Origin: Cryptomeria japonica
Lineage: Eukaryota > Streptophyta > Pinopsida > Cupressales > Cupressaceae
Reading direction: 5' to 3'
Assembly: GCF_030272615.1 (NCBI RefSeq)
Contig: NC_081414.1
Coordinates: 825,808,896-825,868,895 of the forward strand
Length of the DNA stretch: 60,000 bases
Both the position numbers and the translations under genes were made by a program. Each line of letters starts with the position of its first letter. Positions within the stretch are counted from its first letter, which is position 1. The notes under the pieces are model-generated. The model saw only the letters and a program-made list of their open reading frames with translations. It made no database searches and was not told where the DNA came from. Shown here in pieces: positions 42,332 through 55,678 of the stretch.

Positions 42332-45300
42332 ATCAATGGTGGTGATTATGTTTATTGCTAATCATACTAAGTGTTTTATGTGAGACATTTTGGCACGTAA
42401 GATATTTCATGAGATCAGTATTTTACGCTGACAAATCTAGTGTTTTGATGAATGTTCCTGCTCTGTTTCCAAGTTTCACTCACAACACAGGCAACTTAGG
42501 ACTCCTGATTTCTAGACCGTTAAAAATCTTTCTAGGTGCATTTAAATTGTTCCACTAACGTTGCCTTTATTTGATCATTGTCCATACCCTGTCTCAAAAG
42601 CTCCCATCGTGGCTCAGGTGAAGAGACTGCTCCATAAATCTATTGAATTTGGCATAGAACATGTCGAGTTCATTACACCTTTATTTTATGTTGTAATCAA
42701 TATAGATACCCTGCTCTACAGCGCAAATCGATTAGTAGGAGGCTAGCAAAAGTCTGTTGAGTTTAACTTTACACTAGTCCATTAAAGATTTTAACGCTCT
42801 CTTTTTTTTGGCAGGTCATTTCGCTTCTGGACAGGAGTCTTGTGGTGCATACCTTTTTTATCTTGACTTAAGATAATATGTGTGGTGACTATTGTAAAAT
42901 GCAGGCTTTATCATAGTGCATAAAATCTTCTAATGCAACTGCTCTGTCGTATTCACCAAAGTCATTCTATGCATATCGTATCATCACTTGCAATATTGGT
43001 TCATCACTTGTATATTTTGACTAATGTTCAAATACCATTCCAAACTCCCACTATGCACATGCTACTTTGAAAGTTCATTATTTTTTGGAAAGGGAGCTTA
43101 TTTCAAAGCCCACGTGGAGGTATAAAGGGGAATAAAGCTTATATTTCATATTAGTTTATTTTCTAGAATCACTTTTTAAATTTAAAAAAAAAAAATTGAT
43201 TATTTTTAATTAGTTGTTTTTTTTTAACTTTTCTTAATTTATTAACTTTTTTTTTTAGATTAACTTTTAAATTTTTTTTTGCATTAACCTTTAATAATAA
43301 TTTTTTTTTAGTTTCTTAAAATAGTTTTTAAATTAGATTATGTTTTTTTTAAAAGGTGGTCTTTAAATTAGTTTTTTTTAAATTAGTCTTTAATTTAGAT
43401 TTTAATTTAGCTTTTAATTTAATTTTTAGATTAGATTTAAATTAGTTTTACAAATTTAGATTTTGTTTGTTAGTTAAGTGTGATTTTTTGTTTGTGTGAT
43501 TAAATTAGTTGGCTAGAATAAAGTTTTGGTTATGTCAATCTATTTTTGACTTTGGAAACTAATTTTGGTCTTACGTCTTGTGCAGGACATCAAGGAGCAT
43601 TTTTCTAACACCTTGCTTGTAGGTTTTGGATAGACTTTCAACTTTGCAATCTTGTTTTTTGTTAACACATTTTAATGGTGCAAATGGATCAATCCTAGGA
43701 TAGTCATTCACATTGTGCAATCTTGGTTAAAAAGAACATTCACATCTTGCAATATCGGTTAAAAGAAACAATCACATTGTCATTTTGCTACAATCTTGGG
43801 TAAAAAGAACAAACACATCTTGCCATATGGACTAAAACGAACAATTACACATTTCTATCTTGGATTAAAACAAACTATCATTCTTGCAATCTTGGCTAAA
43901 ACGAGCATTCACATCTTGCAATATGGGCTAAAAAGAACGATCAACTTGTTATTTTTTTTGAGTTTAAAAAGAACAATCATTTTGCAATCTTGGATAAAAC
44001 GAACACTTCATTTTGCAATCTTGGATAAAACGAACACTTCATTTTGCTATCTTGGCTAAAAAGAACACCATGGTTGTTGGAGCAGCATCTCCAAGTAGCA
44101 AATAGATCACATTGCGATGATGGGTTAAAAAGAACAAGTGTCTTTTGTGTTTGGCACACTTGTGCAGAAAGTTTGTTGAGTGGTCCTACTTCTAACACAC
44201 ATTATCCTCTCCCTTCGCTTTTGTGGTCCTAGGTGCAAGAGAAAAGTGTTAGTAACACTCAAAGTTTCTATTTTTAAGAGAGGCCTGCCAAGAGACACAT
44301 CACTCTTGGGAATGACCTCACGTGGTAAATCCTTCGAGCCGCTATAGAAATCAGGTGAGAACGAAAGCTCTAGCCTTGGGTATAGCTGTTCCTACAGTGT
44401 AACTTGTCCAAAGGACAAATGGGCCCCACTACAAGTTACAAGGCTCTTAAGTGAGTCACTACAAAATGAACTTATGTCCAAAAACATCAAAAATTACTAC
44501 ACACCTTTAAGTAGAAGCCCACCCATTCTATTGATTGAGAATATTTGTGATACAATTCAGTGCAAGAGCATAGATGGTTTTGCTCCCAAGATACTCACCA
44601 TACATATTTCCTTGAGTAGAAACATAACTTTTTGAAAAGTCACTTGTGGCTTGATAAAAGTGGTGACTCAACCATCATACGGATCATCTATTTGTTATGC
44701 TCGTGCAAGACTTAGTATATCACATCCTTACCTGCCACGGCGAGATTAATAAGGTATGTAGTACCAAAGTCGAAGAAATATCAAGATGTGGGTTGAATTT
44801 ATCACAACTGGCCATTTGACCTTAGGGATAAAAAGTGTTTGAAGTGTTTTTGTTTTTGAGTCAAGACCAAGTACAAATTGAGCCGACTTCAAGCTTTGGA
44901 AGAACACCTTAAAATACACTTAAAGGAAAGGGTCATAAAAAGTCCAAGGATTGGGTTGATCTAGACCCATACTCATTTGTGCCTTTTGAGGCAACATTCT
45001 TGTGTTTGTGTTCTTGCTTTGTTTTCTTGTCAAGGAAACATCATAAAATCCAAATTTGAGAACAAGTATTCATCCAACCAAACATTTTCAAAAGCAACCA
45101 AAAAGATCAAAAACAAAGAGAAGAGTATCAAAATATATGACCATTCTTCACATCTTGAGAAAGAAGAATCTTTATCAACACATCAACTTGAAAAGAAGAC
45201 CCTTGAGCTCAAAGGCTTTGATCAAAAGGAAAAAATTCTTCTATCTAAATAGACAAATCTTTTCTATAGAGCTTTTCTATGTCACATGCACCTTTATCTT

Positions 45301-45942
45301 CAAGGCAAATCAAACGAATTTGATCCAGAATACTTGAACCGCAGAGCTTTCATGCAATATAGAGCTTTGAGTTATCACAAAAACCAAGGAGGCACAATCA
45401 ATCCCAACTTCTTCCCAGACATTTGTATCACATACAACGTAGCTCGAGAAATGCCACCAACGCCCGAAAGGGAAGAGGTAGAATTTGTTCCATTTATGAC
45501 ACAAAGCTTTTATTGAAGTTAAACATTTCATCCATTTCTCACCTTCACTTCATCACTTCATTTCAACTCTCAAAACATTAAGAGTTTCTTGTCCTAAGTT
45601 CTCTTTTGGATATTGCTTGATTCAACACAAATCACTTTTTAGATTGTTTCTACATCTAGGATAAGCTCATCCTAAGAGACATATCTATGCGGGTTAAAAC
45701 TAGTGTATGAGTGAATCCTCTCATTACTAGGTAGTTAAATCTGTAACACATCTCAGATTTCTCTAAACCTTATCACATCAAACCTTATCAAACACAATAA
45801 TCAATTCAAGAAAGAATTTTTGTCACATCTACCTTTAGTGCTAGAGATCCATATGCAAAACACTTCACAAAACATTAATCTTTCATTCCATCAACAACTC
45901 ATCATCATTTTCACCCAGCTTCAACAAAAACTTATAGACAAA
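42332..45942 (+). other. Element G long 5' leader, with a tandem repeat
   Basis: About 3.6 kb between primer site and gag start. 43140-43500 is T/A-rich. 43715-44070 is a degenerate tandem repeat of about 30 bp, with cores such as CTTGGCTAAAAAGAACA and CATCTTGCAATATGGGCTAA. 44230-45800 has scattered short ORFs without recognisable domains; I do not call a gene there. Long leaders are known in Tat elements. Confidence 0.55.
43715..44070 (+). repeat. Leader minisatellite of element G
   Basis: At least ten degenerate copies of a unit of about 30 bases built from TTGCAATCTTGG, then TAAAA(A/C)GAACA, then a spacer of T/C/A. The two best copies (about 43985-44042) differ by few bases. Because the unit is close to 30 it keeps phase in one frame for several copies (43796-44059), giving repeated Leu-Lys-Arg-Thr peptides, but no start or domain supports translation. 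Confidence 0.7.
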
Positions 45943-47464
45943 ATGGCCCAAACCAGATCTAGAACAAGACAAATAGAAATTAAGGAAGAAGAGAAAGACA
46001 ATATCAATGAATTCCAAGAAGCCCTAGGAGGAAATGTAAATGACGAAAATCCAAGTACTCCTACTCCTGCAACAATAGAAAGGTCTCAACACAACCCTCT
46101 CTTTAACAGACTTTTTGACAAAATACTCAGGAGTAATGCAGACGCTCACTTTTTAAAGCTTGCTCAAGAAGGAGCCAAACTCCCCTCTGACTTTGATCTT
46201 GCACAACTAAGACAAGAATCTGAACGATAGAGTCGCAATGAGGATGAAAGAGTTAGAGATTGCATCAGATATAACATTCCTCAAGGTAATCCACCACCAC
46301 CTCCTCCTCCAAATGACATAGAGATGTTGTGCCAACAAGTTGAAAATCTCGCCCAACAACTCTGTAGTGGTGTGAAGACTAATCAATTCTCACTTAATGA
46401 CATTTGTCCCTATCCCTTCGATAGGAATTTTTATATGCCACCTTTTCCATGAGGGTTTGAAACACCCAAGTTTGAAAAGTATAGAGGAAAAGGAGATCCT
46501 TGCGATCATGTCAGAGAATTCCATTCAGCTTGCCTCGAAGTGGCATACGAAGATACGTACCTCATGCACCTTTTTCCCCAAAGCTTGGGAGGAACAACCA
46601 TATCATGGTTTTCCCGATTACCAAGTGGCATTAGGACATTTGAGGAACTCATCCAGAAGTTCCTAGCACATTACTCACATAACATTGAACGTGATATCAC
46701 CATGGCTGATCTATGTAACACTAAACAAAAACCAGGTGAACTTTTCTCAGTCTTCCTGCAACGATGGCATCAGATGTCTAGCAAACGTTCTCTTCAGTTA
46801 CCTGAACAAGAACTAGTGGAAATATTTATTTCCAACTTAAACGAAGAAATGGAATTTCACCTGGATGTAAAAGACATAGATTCTTTCAATGATATGATCA
46901 CCAAAGGCTTGAAATGTGAGCGGGCCCTCATCAAGAAAGGACTTATCAAAATCTACAATGAACCAAATGATGGCCCTCATCCACGCTTCAATAGTGACAA
47001 ACCAAACTTCTGGAACAAAAACAAAAAATGTTGTCAACGATGGGGTTGTGGATGCCAGAACTATCAAAAGTGCACAACCTATGGTTCGATTTGTAGGACA
47101 AAATCCCCCACCGAAGACTAACACAGTTGCTCCTCAAAATCAAGGCCGAATCACATCTCAAGATGAACCTAGACAACGTCAACCAAAACCAAAGTGAACA
47201 TACACTCCCTTAGGGGAACCCATCGAAACAATGTTACGATAGTTGGTTTCTCAAAACCTAATAACCCTACCCAAAACATCAAACTATGAACCGCAAGTCA
47301 AACCTGCATGGTGGAGAGATACTGAACACTGTGATTTTCATCAAGGAAAAGGACACAAGACAAGCAATTGTCATAGGTTAAAAGATCGTATTTAAGATCT
47401 TATTGACCGAGGTGATATTGAAATCAAAGGGTATGACCCAAAGACAACAAACAATGATCATCTG
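45943..47464 (+). pseudogene. Element G gag
   Basis: Starts at the ATG at 45943 (MAQTRSRTRQIEIKEEEKDN). The capsid region appears as FETPKFEKYRGKGDPCDHVR, then DTYLMHLFPQSLGGTTISWF and IRTFEELIQKFLAHYSHNIE, typical Retrotrans_gag. A CX2HX4HX4C knuckle-like motif, CDFHQGKGHKTSNC, lies near 47328. Stops at 46228 (TAG), about 46450 (TGA), 47195 (TGA), about 47240 (TAG) and about 47394 (TAA) break it, with one shift near 47020; after the shift the frame is that of the protease. An alternative in-frame start at 45820 lacks support. Confidence 0.8.
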
Positions 47465-48964
47465 ATGTTCAAAAATCCACTTCCATCACAAGATCAAAGG
47501 GGTCCTTCCACTTCTAGGAGAGGCACTGATACCACTGATTATACACAAGTTGTGTATAATTACACTGTAAATCACCTATACAATGCCAGTGAACAAATTG
47601 CAACTATTACCATAAAAAATCCACCCAGTTCTGATTGCAATGTTGTTACATGTTGCGACAAGATCACCATAAAAGCAGCTCCACAAGGCACCACCTCCAT
47701 ACCAAAGCAGTACAATCTTGTGGAACAATTAGACAAAACGCCTACGCTGATATCCATTTTAGAGCTATTGTGCCTAACTCCATCTCATAAAACAATCTTG
47801 GATCAAGATCTCCAAGAGGCATCAGTCCCTACTAACTTGAATATAGATCAGTTCCAAGCCATGGTTGGAAGTCTAAGATCATCCCCTTGTCTTACTTTTT
47901 CCGAAAGTGACAACTCTTCCTTCCAGAAACCTCATAACGCCTCACTACACATTGAAGGATTTATCAACCAACATAGGATCAAGCAAGTCTTGATTGATAA
48001 TGGAGCAGGCTTGAATATGTGTACACTACAACTAGTCACTGCTTTGGGATATGCGATTGAATTAGTGGAACCCCGCAAGAAGATCACAATCAAAGCTTAT
48101 GATGATGCAGAGCATTCATCCAAAGGAGCTATTGTCCTACCAATCCAAGTGAGCCCAGTAGTGAAGCACATCAAATGTCAGGTTCTGGACCTTCCTCTGC
48201 CATATAATTTGTTGCTGGGAAGACCTTGGATACACGCCATGCAAGCCATTCCATCCACTTACCATCAATGTATCAAGTTCCCACATAATGGTGTGGAAAT
48301 TACAATCTTGGGAGATGCAAACCCCTTTGCATATTGTCATAACATAAATCATCAACCAAAGATTACTATTCCTAACAACAGAGAAGCCATCTCATCCACC
48401 TCATATGTAAGTCCAGCCTCTCTTTCCAGTTCAAACACTATTATACCCAAGCAAGAGAAGCTCAAGATGAAAGTTGCAGAGGAAGGTCTGGGAGAATACA
48501 ATCTAAGCCAACTCTTTTGTGTTGGACAAATTCCCACTTCTCCTAAAACACATGGCAAACCTCAACAAGTACTTCAAATGGCACTAGTTAAACCAGCATG
48601 TGCATTGACACCTTTCATCCTTGGAAAGAGTCAAGAAGAGGAAACCAAAGATGAAGACGTAGAAGAATGGATCTATAAGGATCCTATCACCATCGACCTT
48701 CCGCAAGCTCAGCTTCCCACAGATCAATATGGCAAAGGTTTTCTCATTATGCAAAGAATGGGATATAATGGTCAAAGTGTTTTGGGGTATTGTAAACAAG
48801 GGCGACATGAGCCGCTACTGTCGGAATTGCAACCCAAAGACAACACAGGCTTAGGCTTTCAAAAAGAGATCTTTCCTAAGCTCAGATTCAAAGGGAAACC
48901 CAACAAACCACTATATCAAACTACAACAAAGAGGCCACCTTTGATTATAAAAGCAACACCCTAG
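47465..48964 (+). pseudogene. Element G aspartic protease and G-patch region
   Basis: 499 codons without a stop. The protease has VLIDNGAGLNMCTL (catalytic Asp codon 47996-47998; gypsy proteases have D-[ST]-G-A, here D-N-G-A as in many Tat-type plant elements) and LLLGRPWIHAMQAIPSTYHQ (about 48205-48265). A G-patch-like segment follows near the end: KGFLIMQRMGYNGQSVLGYC and NTGLGFQKE. G-patch domains bind RNA and occur after protease in some plant gypsy elements. The TAG at 48962-48964 is an in-frame stop; the frame continues beyond it. Confidence 0.8.
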
Positions 48965-50083
48965 AACATCACAACTGTCTCATTGAAGCTAAAGATCCCA
49001 GCAAAACCATCTGCAATGCCAGTCGTCCCATCAATCGAACCAGTAACACCACCAGTAGTAGTAATAACATCAAAGACACCATTAGCAACCACGACTATAT
49101 CCGAATACCCAGCAGTGTCTACAACACCAGTGGTTCCAGTAGAAGAAGTAGAGTCAACACTACCAATGCTCCCCGTATCGGATTCATTGATCCCCATAAT
49201 CCTTCCTGCAGCATCAATCATACCTGCAATATTTAACTCAAAGGATATCCCAGGATGGTACAATAACCGGTTACTGGAAAGTGACTCAGAAACTGACTCA
49301 CATGAGTGGGAATTTGATTCAGTACAACTTAACATTTCAAATGAGGAAGACACATCACTACCTCCACCCCGCAAAGACATCCCTATTTACGGAGAAGCAC
49401 AGATAAAGAATTCTTGGGTTTCTGAGCTGGAAACATCTTCCACAGGCCCTACGTCTCATCCTACACCTGATTCTAATAGGGAGAGTACCATCAATGACCT
49501 TCACAATAACATCTTAACCCTCACTGATACATCTAATGAACTTAACCTAATCGATGAAGTAATGCCCATTATCCATCCTGAACTCATCAAATGGAACCAA
49601 CCTAATCCCCCATGTCTTGACCACTTCCAAAACGATGAGGCGATTATTGACTTCTTGGACTTACGGGATAACATACCAAATGGGGATCACAAAGCTGCAT
49701 TTGCCATAGAACTTAATAGCACAACATACTTTGGGGTGGATGCCAAACCTTTCAGCTGCAAGAATATAACAATAAAACATGGATCTTCCAGTGAAAACCA
49801 CACCGTGACACTGTTTGATTCAACAAAAGTAAAAAGAAAGAGTGTATCCAACGGTGAAAACCTCTCTAAGGTGCTTGAGGATGAAAGGTTTGACATCGTT
49901 CCCTGTAGCACACAATGGGAATGATCAACGATTCTCATCGCGGAAACAAAAGAATACAATGTGGGGACTCCTGAAATTCCTCACCTCATACATCTGACAT
50001 CCCTTTTAACTTCAGAGGAACAACCCAAGTTTGTCGAATTCTTCCAGAAGTGCTAGATTAACTTCGCATGGTCATATGCAGAC
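48965..50083 (+). pseudogene. Element G spacer between protease and RT
   Basis: Same frame as the protease ORF from 48983 to the TGA at 49922-49924, then a TAG at 50054. The first part is Pro/Thr/Val/Ile-rich low complexity, the middle acidic, and the end (YNVGTPEIPHLIHLTSLLTS) leads into RT. No known domain is recognised. The frame is kept for more than 1 kb with three stops and no shift. Confidence 0.7.
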
Positions 50084-51799
50084 ATGCCTGGGCTTGATCC
50101 CAATTTAGTCATGCACCACCTCACCGTAGTAGAAGGAGCCAAACCTGTCAAGCAGAAGCTTCACAAGATGCATCCTCAGATTGTAGTACTAGTCAAAGTT
50201 GAACTCAAGAAACTTCTGGATGTTGGCTTCATCAGACCAATTGATTATGCAGATTGGATATCCAATATTGTGCCTATCGGCAAACCAAATGGAGGCATCC
50301 ATATTTGTACTAACTTTAGAGATCTGAATAAGGCATGTCCTAAGGATGACTTCCCCCTACCAAACATCGACATCATAGTGGACCTAACAGAAGGACATGT
50401 CATGCTTTCAATCATGGATGGCTTTTCAGGATACAATCAGATAAAGATCGCACCAAAAGATCAACATAAGACAACCTTCATATGTCCATGGAGCACATAC
50501 TGCTGGAATGTAATGCCTTTCGGTCTCAAGAATGCAAGAGCGACCTATCAATGAGCAATGACCACCATCTTCCATGACATGATGCATACTATGATGGAAG
50601 ATTATGTTGATGATTTACTAGCAAAATAACTCACTAGAGAAGGTCATCTCGACATATTAGATAAAATCTTTCATAGACTTGAACAATATCATGTTCGACT
50701 CAACCCAAAGAAATGTGTCTTTGTAGTAACCTCAATGAAGCTTCTAGGATACATTGTCTCAAGCAAAGGTATTGAGTTCAATCCAGCAAAGGTCAAAGCA
50801 ATCATGGACATGCCACCTCCAAAGAACATCAGTCAGCTAAGGACATTACAAGGATGGTTGCAATCCATCTGAAGATTCATTGCACAACTGGCACATAAGT
50901 GTCACCCCTTTACACATTTGCTACACAAAAACATCCGCTTTCAATGGGATGCCAGATGCCAGCAAGCATTCCAGATGCTTAAAGACTATCTCATGAATAC
51001 ACCATTGTTGATCCCACTAGATCCAAGCAAACCATTACTACTCTATATCTCAGCAACAAGTACAACATTGGGTGTACTATTGGCACAACATAATCTAGAA
51101 GGGAAAGAGTGTGTTGTTTACTACATCTCTCGCACACTGGTTGGCTATGAACTCAATTACACCCCTATTGAGCGAGCTTGCTTAGCAATAATCTTGGCAG
51201 CAACTAAACTGAGGCAGTATCTATTAACACACAAAGTACAACTCATTGCAAAGATTGATCCACTAAAATACGCACTCAGTAAAGCAGCATTGACAAGCCG
51301 CTTGGCCAAATGGGTGATGATTCTCAGTGAATTTGACATCGAGTATGTAGACCGTAAAGCTATCAAAGGACAAGTTATTGCAGATCAGTTGGCCAATGCA
51401 CCACTCATAGGCGATCATCCTTTCATTTCCAATTTTCCAGATGAAGAGATATTCATGATCACTATAGCACAACCATGGAGATTATACTTTGATGGTTCAT
51501 ATACTAGGCATGGCTCGGGGGCAGGCATCCCGAAGTCTTACAAACTCACATTTCCATGCACCAACAACATAGTAGAGTATGAGGCCTTGATCACAGGACT
51601 CAAGCTAGCTGTACAATGGAAATTACAAGAACTACAAGTATATGGCGACTCCTAACTGGTCATTCAACAAGCAATAGATATATCAGACCAAGGATGATAA
51701 ACTCATGCCATACAAGCAAATGGTGGACAAATTAAAGGCATTATTTACTACTATCACCTTTGAGCAGATACCAAGAGATCAGAATTGAGCTGTTGATGC
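50084..51799 (+). pseudogene. Element G reverse transcriptase, RNase H and second RNase H domain
   Basis: RT: IRPIDYADWISNIVPIGKPN, NFRDLNKACPKDDFPLPNID, MLSIMDGFSGYNQIKIAPKD, the box YVDD (50603-50614) and FGLKNARATYQ. First RNase H: FQWDARCQQAFQMLKDYLMN to AKWVMILSEFDIEYVDRKAI. Second RNase H-like domain from about 51478: LYFDGSYTRHGSGAG, NNIVEYEALITGLKLAVQW, the extra domain that marks the Tat lineage. Stops at 50552 (TGA), 50627 (TAA), 50870 (TGA) and 51653 (TAA); one shift near 51700. Catalytic residues of RT look intact. Confidence 0.85.
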
Positions 51800-53195
51800 T
51801 ATGGCTACCATCGCATCTCTCCTAGATCTTCCACAGAATTCAACATGCTATGAGTTCTTGGTAGAACAGCTTTGGATCCCCGCTTATGATATCCTCGAAT
51901 CCGAGATGATATGTCGCCTAATCGGTTCTGAATCCCCATGGTACGATAAGTTCTACACCTATCTCTACGATCACACCCTTCCTCCTAACCAATCAAATAA
52001 CCAACGTAAAACCTTCATTCGCCAAACTGCTCGATATACCATTATTGCTGAAACCCTATACCGACGTAGTCTTGATGGTACTCTCCTTCGACGTCTGGAA
52101 TGAGATGAGATAACAAAGGCCTTGGAAGAGGTACATGAAGGAATTTGTGGGACTCACTCAAGTGGTCCGTCACTAGCCAAGAAACTCTTGTACAATGGAT
52201 ACTATTGGCTATCTATGGAAAAGGACTCCTACTACTCTGTCAAAAAGTGCAAGAATTGCCAAGTCCATCGAGACCTGATACATGCACCAGCATAGGAACT
52301 ACAACCAATTACAACACCATGGCCTTTTTATCAATGGGGCCTTGACCTTATGGGTAAAATTCATCCATCTTCATCCAACGACCACAAATTCATTATTATC
52401 GCCACTAAATACTTCACAAAGTGGATCGAAGCTGTTCCACTTACCCAAGTCACCTGCAAGTAGATCGCCTCATTCATCCTTAATTACATCATCTGCTGGT
52501 ATGGTTTCCCCATGTCCATTATCACAAATAACGAGCTTCCTTTAAAAAATCAAGATGTTCGTGAGCTCTATGAAAAGTTTCATATCCAACATGGCTTTTC
52601 CACCCCCTATTACCCACATGGCAATGGTCAGGCTGAAGCATCGAATAAAAACATATTGAGAATCCTGAAGAAGACAGTCAATGATGTCAGCTATGATTGG
52701 TATGTTCAATTGAATCCAGCACTATGGGCATATCGAACTAGCATTTGAACCCCTACAGACACAACTCCCTACTCATTGGTCTATGGTGTCGAAGCTATCT
52801 TACCTATTGAGGTTGAGATACCATCACTACGGGTTTCCTTGCATAATCTGATAGATGATGAAGCATACAGAGTATCATGTCTTCAGGACTTAGAACTACA
52901 TGATGAGAAGCGACAAACTACATACAATCATCTCAAAGCCTATCAGCAGTGCATGAGCAGAAGCTACAATCACCGAGTTCAACCTCGTACATTTGAGGTA
53001 GGTGATCTTGTTCTTCAAGAGAATCCTCATAACCAACCAAACAGAGAACATCAGGGAAAGTTTGAATCAAATTGGTTGGGTCCATATGTTATCATTGCTG
53101 TATTTGGGTCCGGGGCATATCAGTTGGCTACTTCAGAAGGAGAACCGCTAGCAGATCCGATCAACAACATGCATCTCAAAGGGTTTTATATGTAA
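51800..53195 (+). pseudogene. Element G integrase
   Basis: One frame with stops. Zinc-binding region: EVHEGICGTHSSGPSLAKKL, then CKNCQVH. Catalytic core: first Asp in WGLDLMGKIH (52344-52346). The second Asp is lost: where the family reads TDNG this reads ITNNE (codon 52527-52529, Asp to Asn). The Glu region is NGQAEASNKNILRILKKTVN. C-terminal domain: FEVGDLVLQE and WLGPYVIIAVFGSGAYQLAT. The stop at 53193-53195 is the natural end. Stops at about 52101, 52291, 52461 and 52746. Confidence 0.85.
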
Positions 53196-55678
53196 AAGCT
53201 GTACAGAGTATCAGGCTCTCATACATACCAAAAAATCAATCCAAAAACATTCAGATAAATGTCCTGAAGAAAATACAAAAACATAAAAAAAGTAAAGAAA
53301 AATCATGTATCCAAACGGTGAACAACCACTCCAGTGGCACCTTGGGTAAGTGCGATGGTGAAAACTTGGCAAACAGGCGCCACTTGTAAAGGCTATGGCT
53401 CCATTGTCTTTTAGACTTGTTACGATCACATTTATTTCATCCACTCATCCATCCATCCAAATTCATGGTTGGTTATTGATCTGCAAACAAGAAAGTACTT
53501 CATGTGTCTTATATCCTGCTTTTCCATAGTCATGTCTAAAAAAAAAATATTGGGGGCAATGCCCTTAACCTATTGATGGAAGTGGATTCTACATTACTTA
53601 CTGATTCATTGAAGTTCTTCATTCAAAACTGTCTCACAAAATACCAAAAACATTAAAAAACAATCAGAAAATACCAAAAACATTCAAAACAATCACAAAA
53701 ATCCAAAAAACATTGTAAAAACATCGAAAATCAAACAAAAACATGGCAAACACCACTCATCCGACTAGATACCAAACAAATCTTATGAAATACTCAAAAT
53801 GATGATCACTTATCAAATCGACCAAACAACCAACATCAACACACAAACTGTCTTAACAAGGATGCATCCTTCCTTACCAAAACAAAGACAAGATGGCATT
53901 TTCTTTGACAAGAAAATTCTGTTTAAGCTATCAAACACTTGGTTAATTTGTAGGTTATTCACACACACACACACACACACACACATCAGGTTCCTACGCT
54001 ACTCCAGGATATCCACGAGTGATTAGAGTGGCCAGGATGGTTCCTAAGCATTGTTTGAATGTCTTCTGCGAATTATTTTGATGAAGTTCTGGGGCATGTA
54101 CTAATGGTGTCTACGTGGGAAGTTTACTAAGCTACGTAATCATATGCAACATACAGTCATGGATCATTATGGCTTGCTGACTATAGCGTATACCTCGACC
54201 ATATGAGCATGCACCATTATGGAGGGTCCATATTCTTTATTCTTTATTTATGTTGTTTAATTGCAGGTACAATGCTCCATCCTTGGTTCCTACTGCCTCA
54301 TCCAAACTCGACAATCTCTTACTACGGTATGAACTTGTCTCAAGACATGATCGACAAAAGATCAAGGAGGACGTTCCAAGTCATGCATGAAAGGAGATAA
54401 TCCTTGTCTGTTTTGCAAGCAATACTCAGGTCAACTTGATCCATTATATCAAGTTGCTTGTATTAACTTGCTATATCAAAATCCATGAAAGGAATACTCA
54501 GGTTATCTTGAATCATTATGTCAAGTTGCTTGTATTTTCTTACAACATTTTAAAGCTCAATGATGAAAAATAAAGCACTATGGATCGTCATTTCATCTCA
54601 TTTGTATATATTGCATTTCGTTGCATTCCATCTATCCATACATTCATAAATAGCTGCATATCATTCATACATAGTAATGACAATGGGTGCATACTCTATT
54701 TTCCTCTTCTTCCATAGGAATGAGTCATAGGTCCTCCATTTCTTCTATCTAACATCGAACCCCCCACACCCTCCCCATCTCGATAATCAACATCACATAC
54801 CCTACATCGTGTCCCATCAAAATCAATCAAGCCACGTTCATCACCATCCATCTCTAAAATAGGAGGGGTTGCATTTCCTTTCCTAAGTCATCATATAAGC
54901 CAAGCAAGTTACTCTGTCTGCACAGGTACATCGACTCACACACACCTAGACTATCATCAGATACTCTGATAAAGTATCTTCGGGTCTCAACAGGTAATTG
55001 ATCATGGTAATCCTAGATTACATCAGACATTTATCACAATGACCTAGTCTCAATGGGGCTGCTATGATTCACCACAACCATCCATCCCACACACAGACTA
55101 TCAATTGATCAACCAATCCAAACACAATCTAACGGACAATTACATCAATTGTCTACGTCTCAATGAGTATTTTGCTTCATATACCTTGACTTCATCGGGC
55201 AATTACATCAATTGTCTAAGTCACATCAGGTCACTTTGATTCACTTACTCAGACTTTATTTTGTCCAAGCGACCAATTGACATCAACTGTCATGCTTTGA
55301 CTTGACCAGGGCAATTAAATCGATTGCACCAGATTGTCCAACCAATTTTGATCAATTGTATAGCATCAATCTAAACCACACACTACATCTGCTCTGTATC
55401 TCTTGCATGACCTGAGGGTACTCGCTGGCTTGTTGTTTCTTCGTATTCACTCCATTTTCTCCCATTCTTTCATCATTAGTTCTACTTTCTTCTATTCTAC
55501 CTCTCCTCCACTTTTCATTCTTTTTCGAGAGATTGCCCGATTTTTCAAAAAAAAAATGGCCTATCTCTCAAGGGAGCATACCACCCATTAAATTAACATT
55601 TTATGAGGCATTTCTTCACACTTGTTTTTCTTTTTTTGAAACGACGCGATAAACCGCACCATCTAAAAGAGGGGCAAA
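53196..55678 (+). other. Element G 3' UTR with repeats and polypurine tract
   Basis: 2.5 kb without a coding domain. It includes A-rich repeats with ACCAAAAACATT (53640-53740), a CA dinucleotide run (about 53960-53985), a direct duplication with ATCAAGTTGCTTGTATT (about 54450-54540), and a stretch with repeated ATCAATTG palindromes and CAATTACATCAATTGTCTA blocks (about 55130-55360). The purine tract AAAAGAGGGGCAAA (55665-55678) abuts the 3' LTR. Confidence 0.65.

Noticed and set aside
44977-45516. Overlapping ORFs in the G leader as extra genes
   Set aside because: No domain, different frames, and located before gag in a leader; base composition explains them.
47465-48964. A stand-alone cellular G-patch protein
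   Set aside because: The frame continues from gag and into RT, includes a retroviral-type protease motif, and lies between the LTRs of G.
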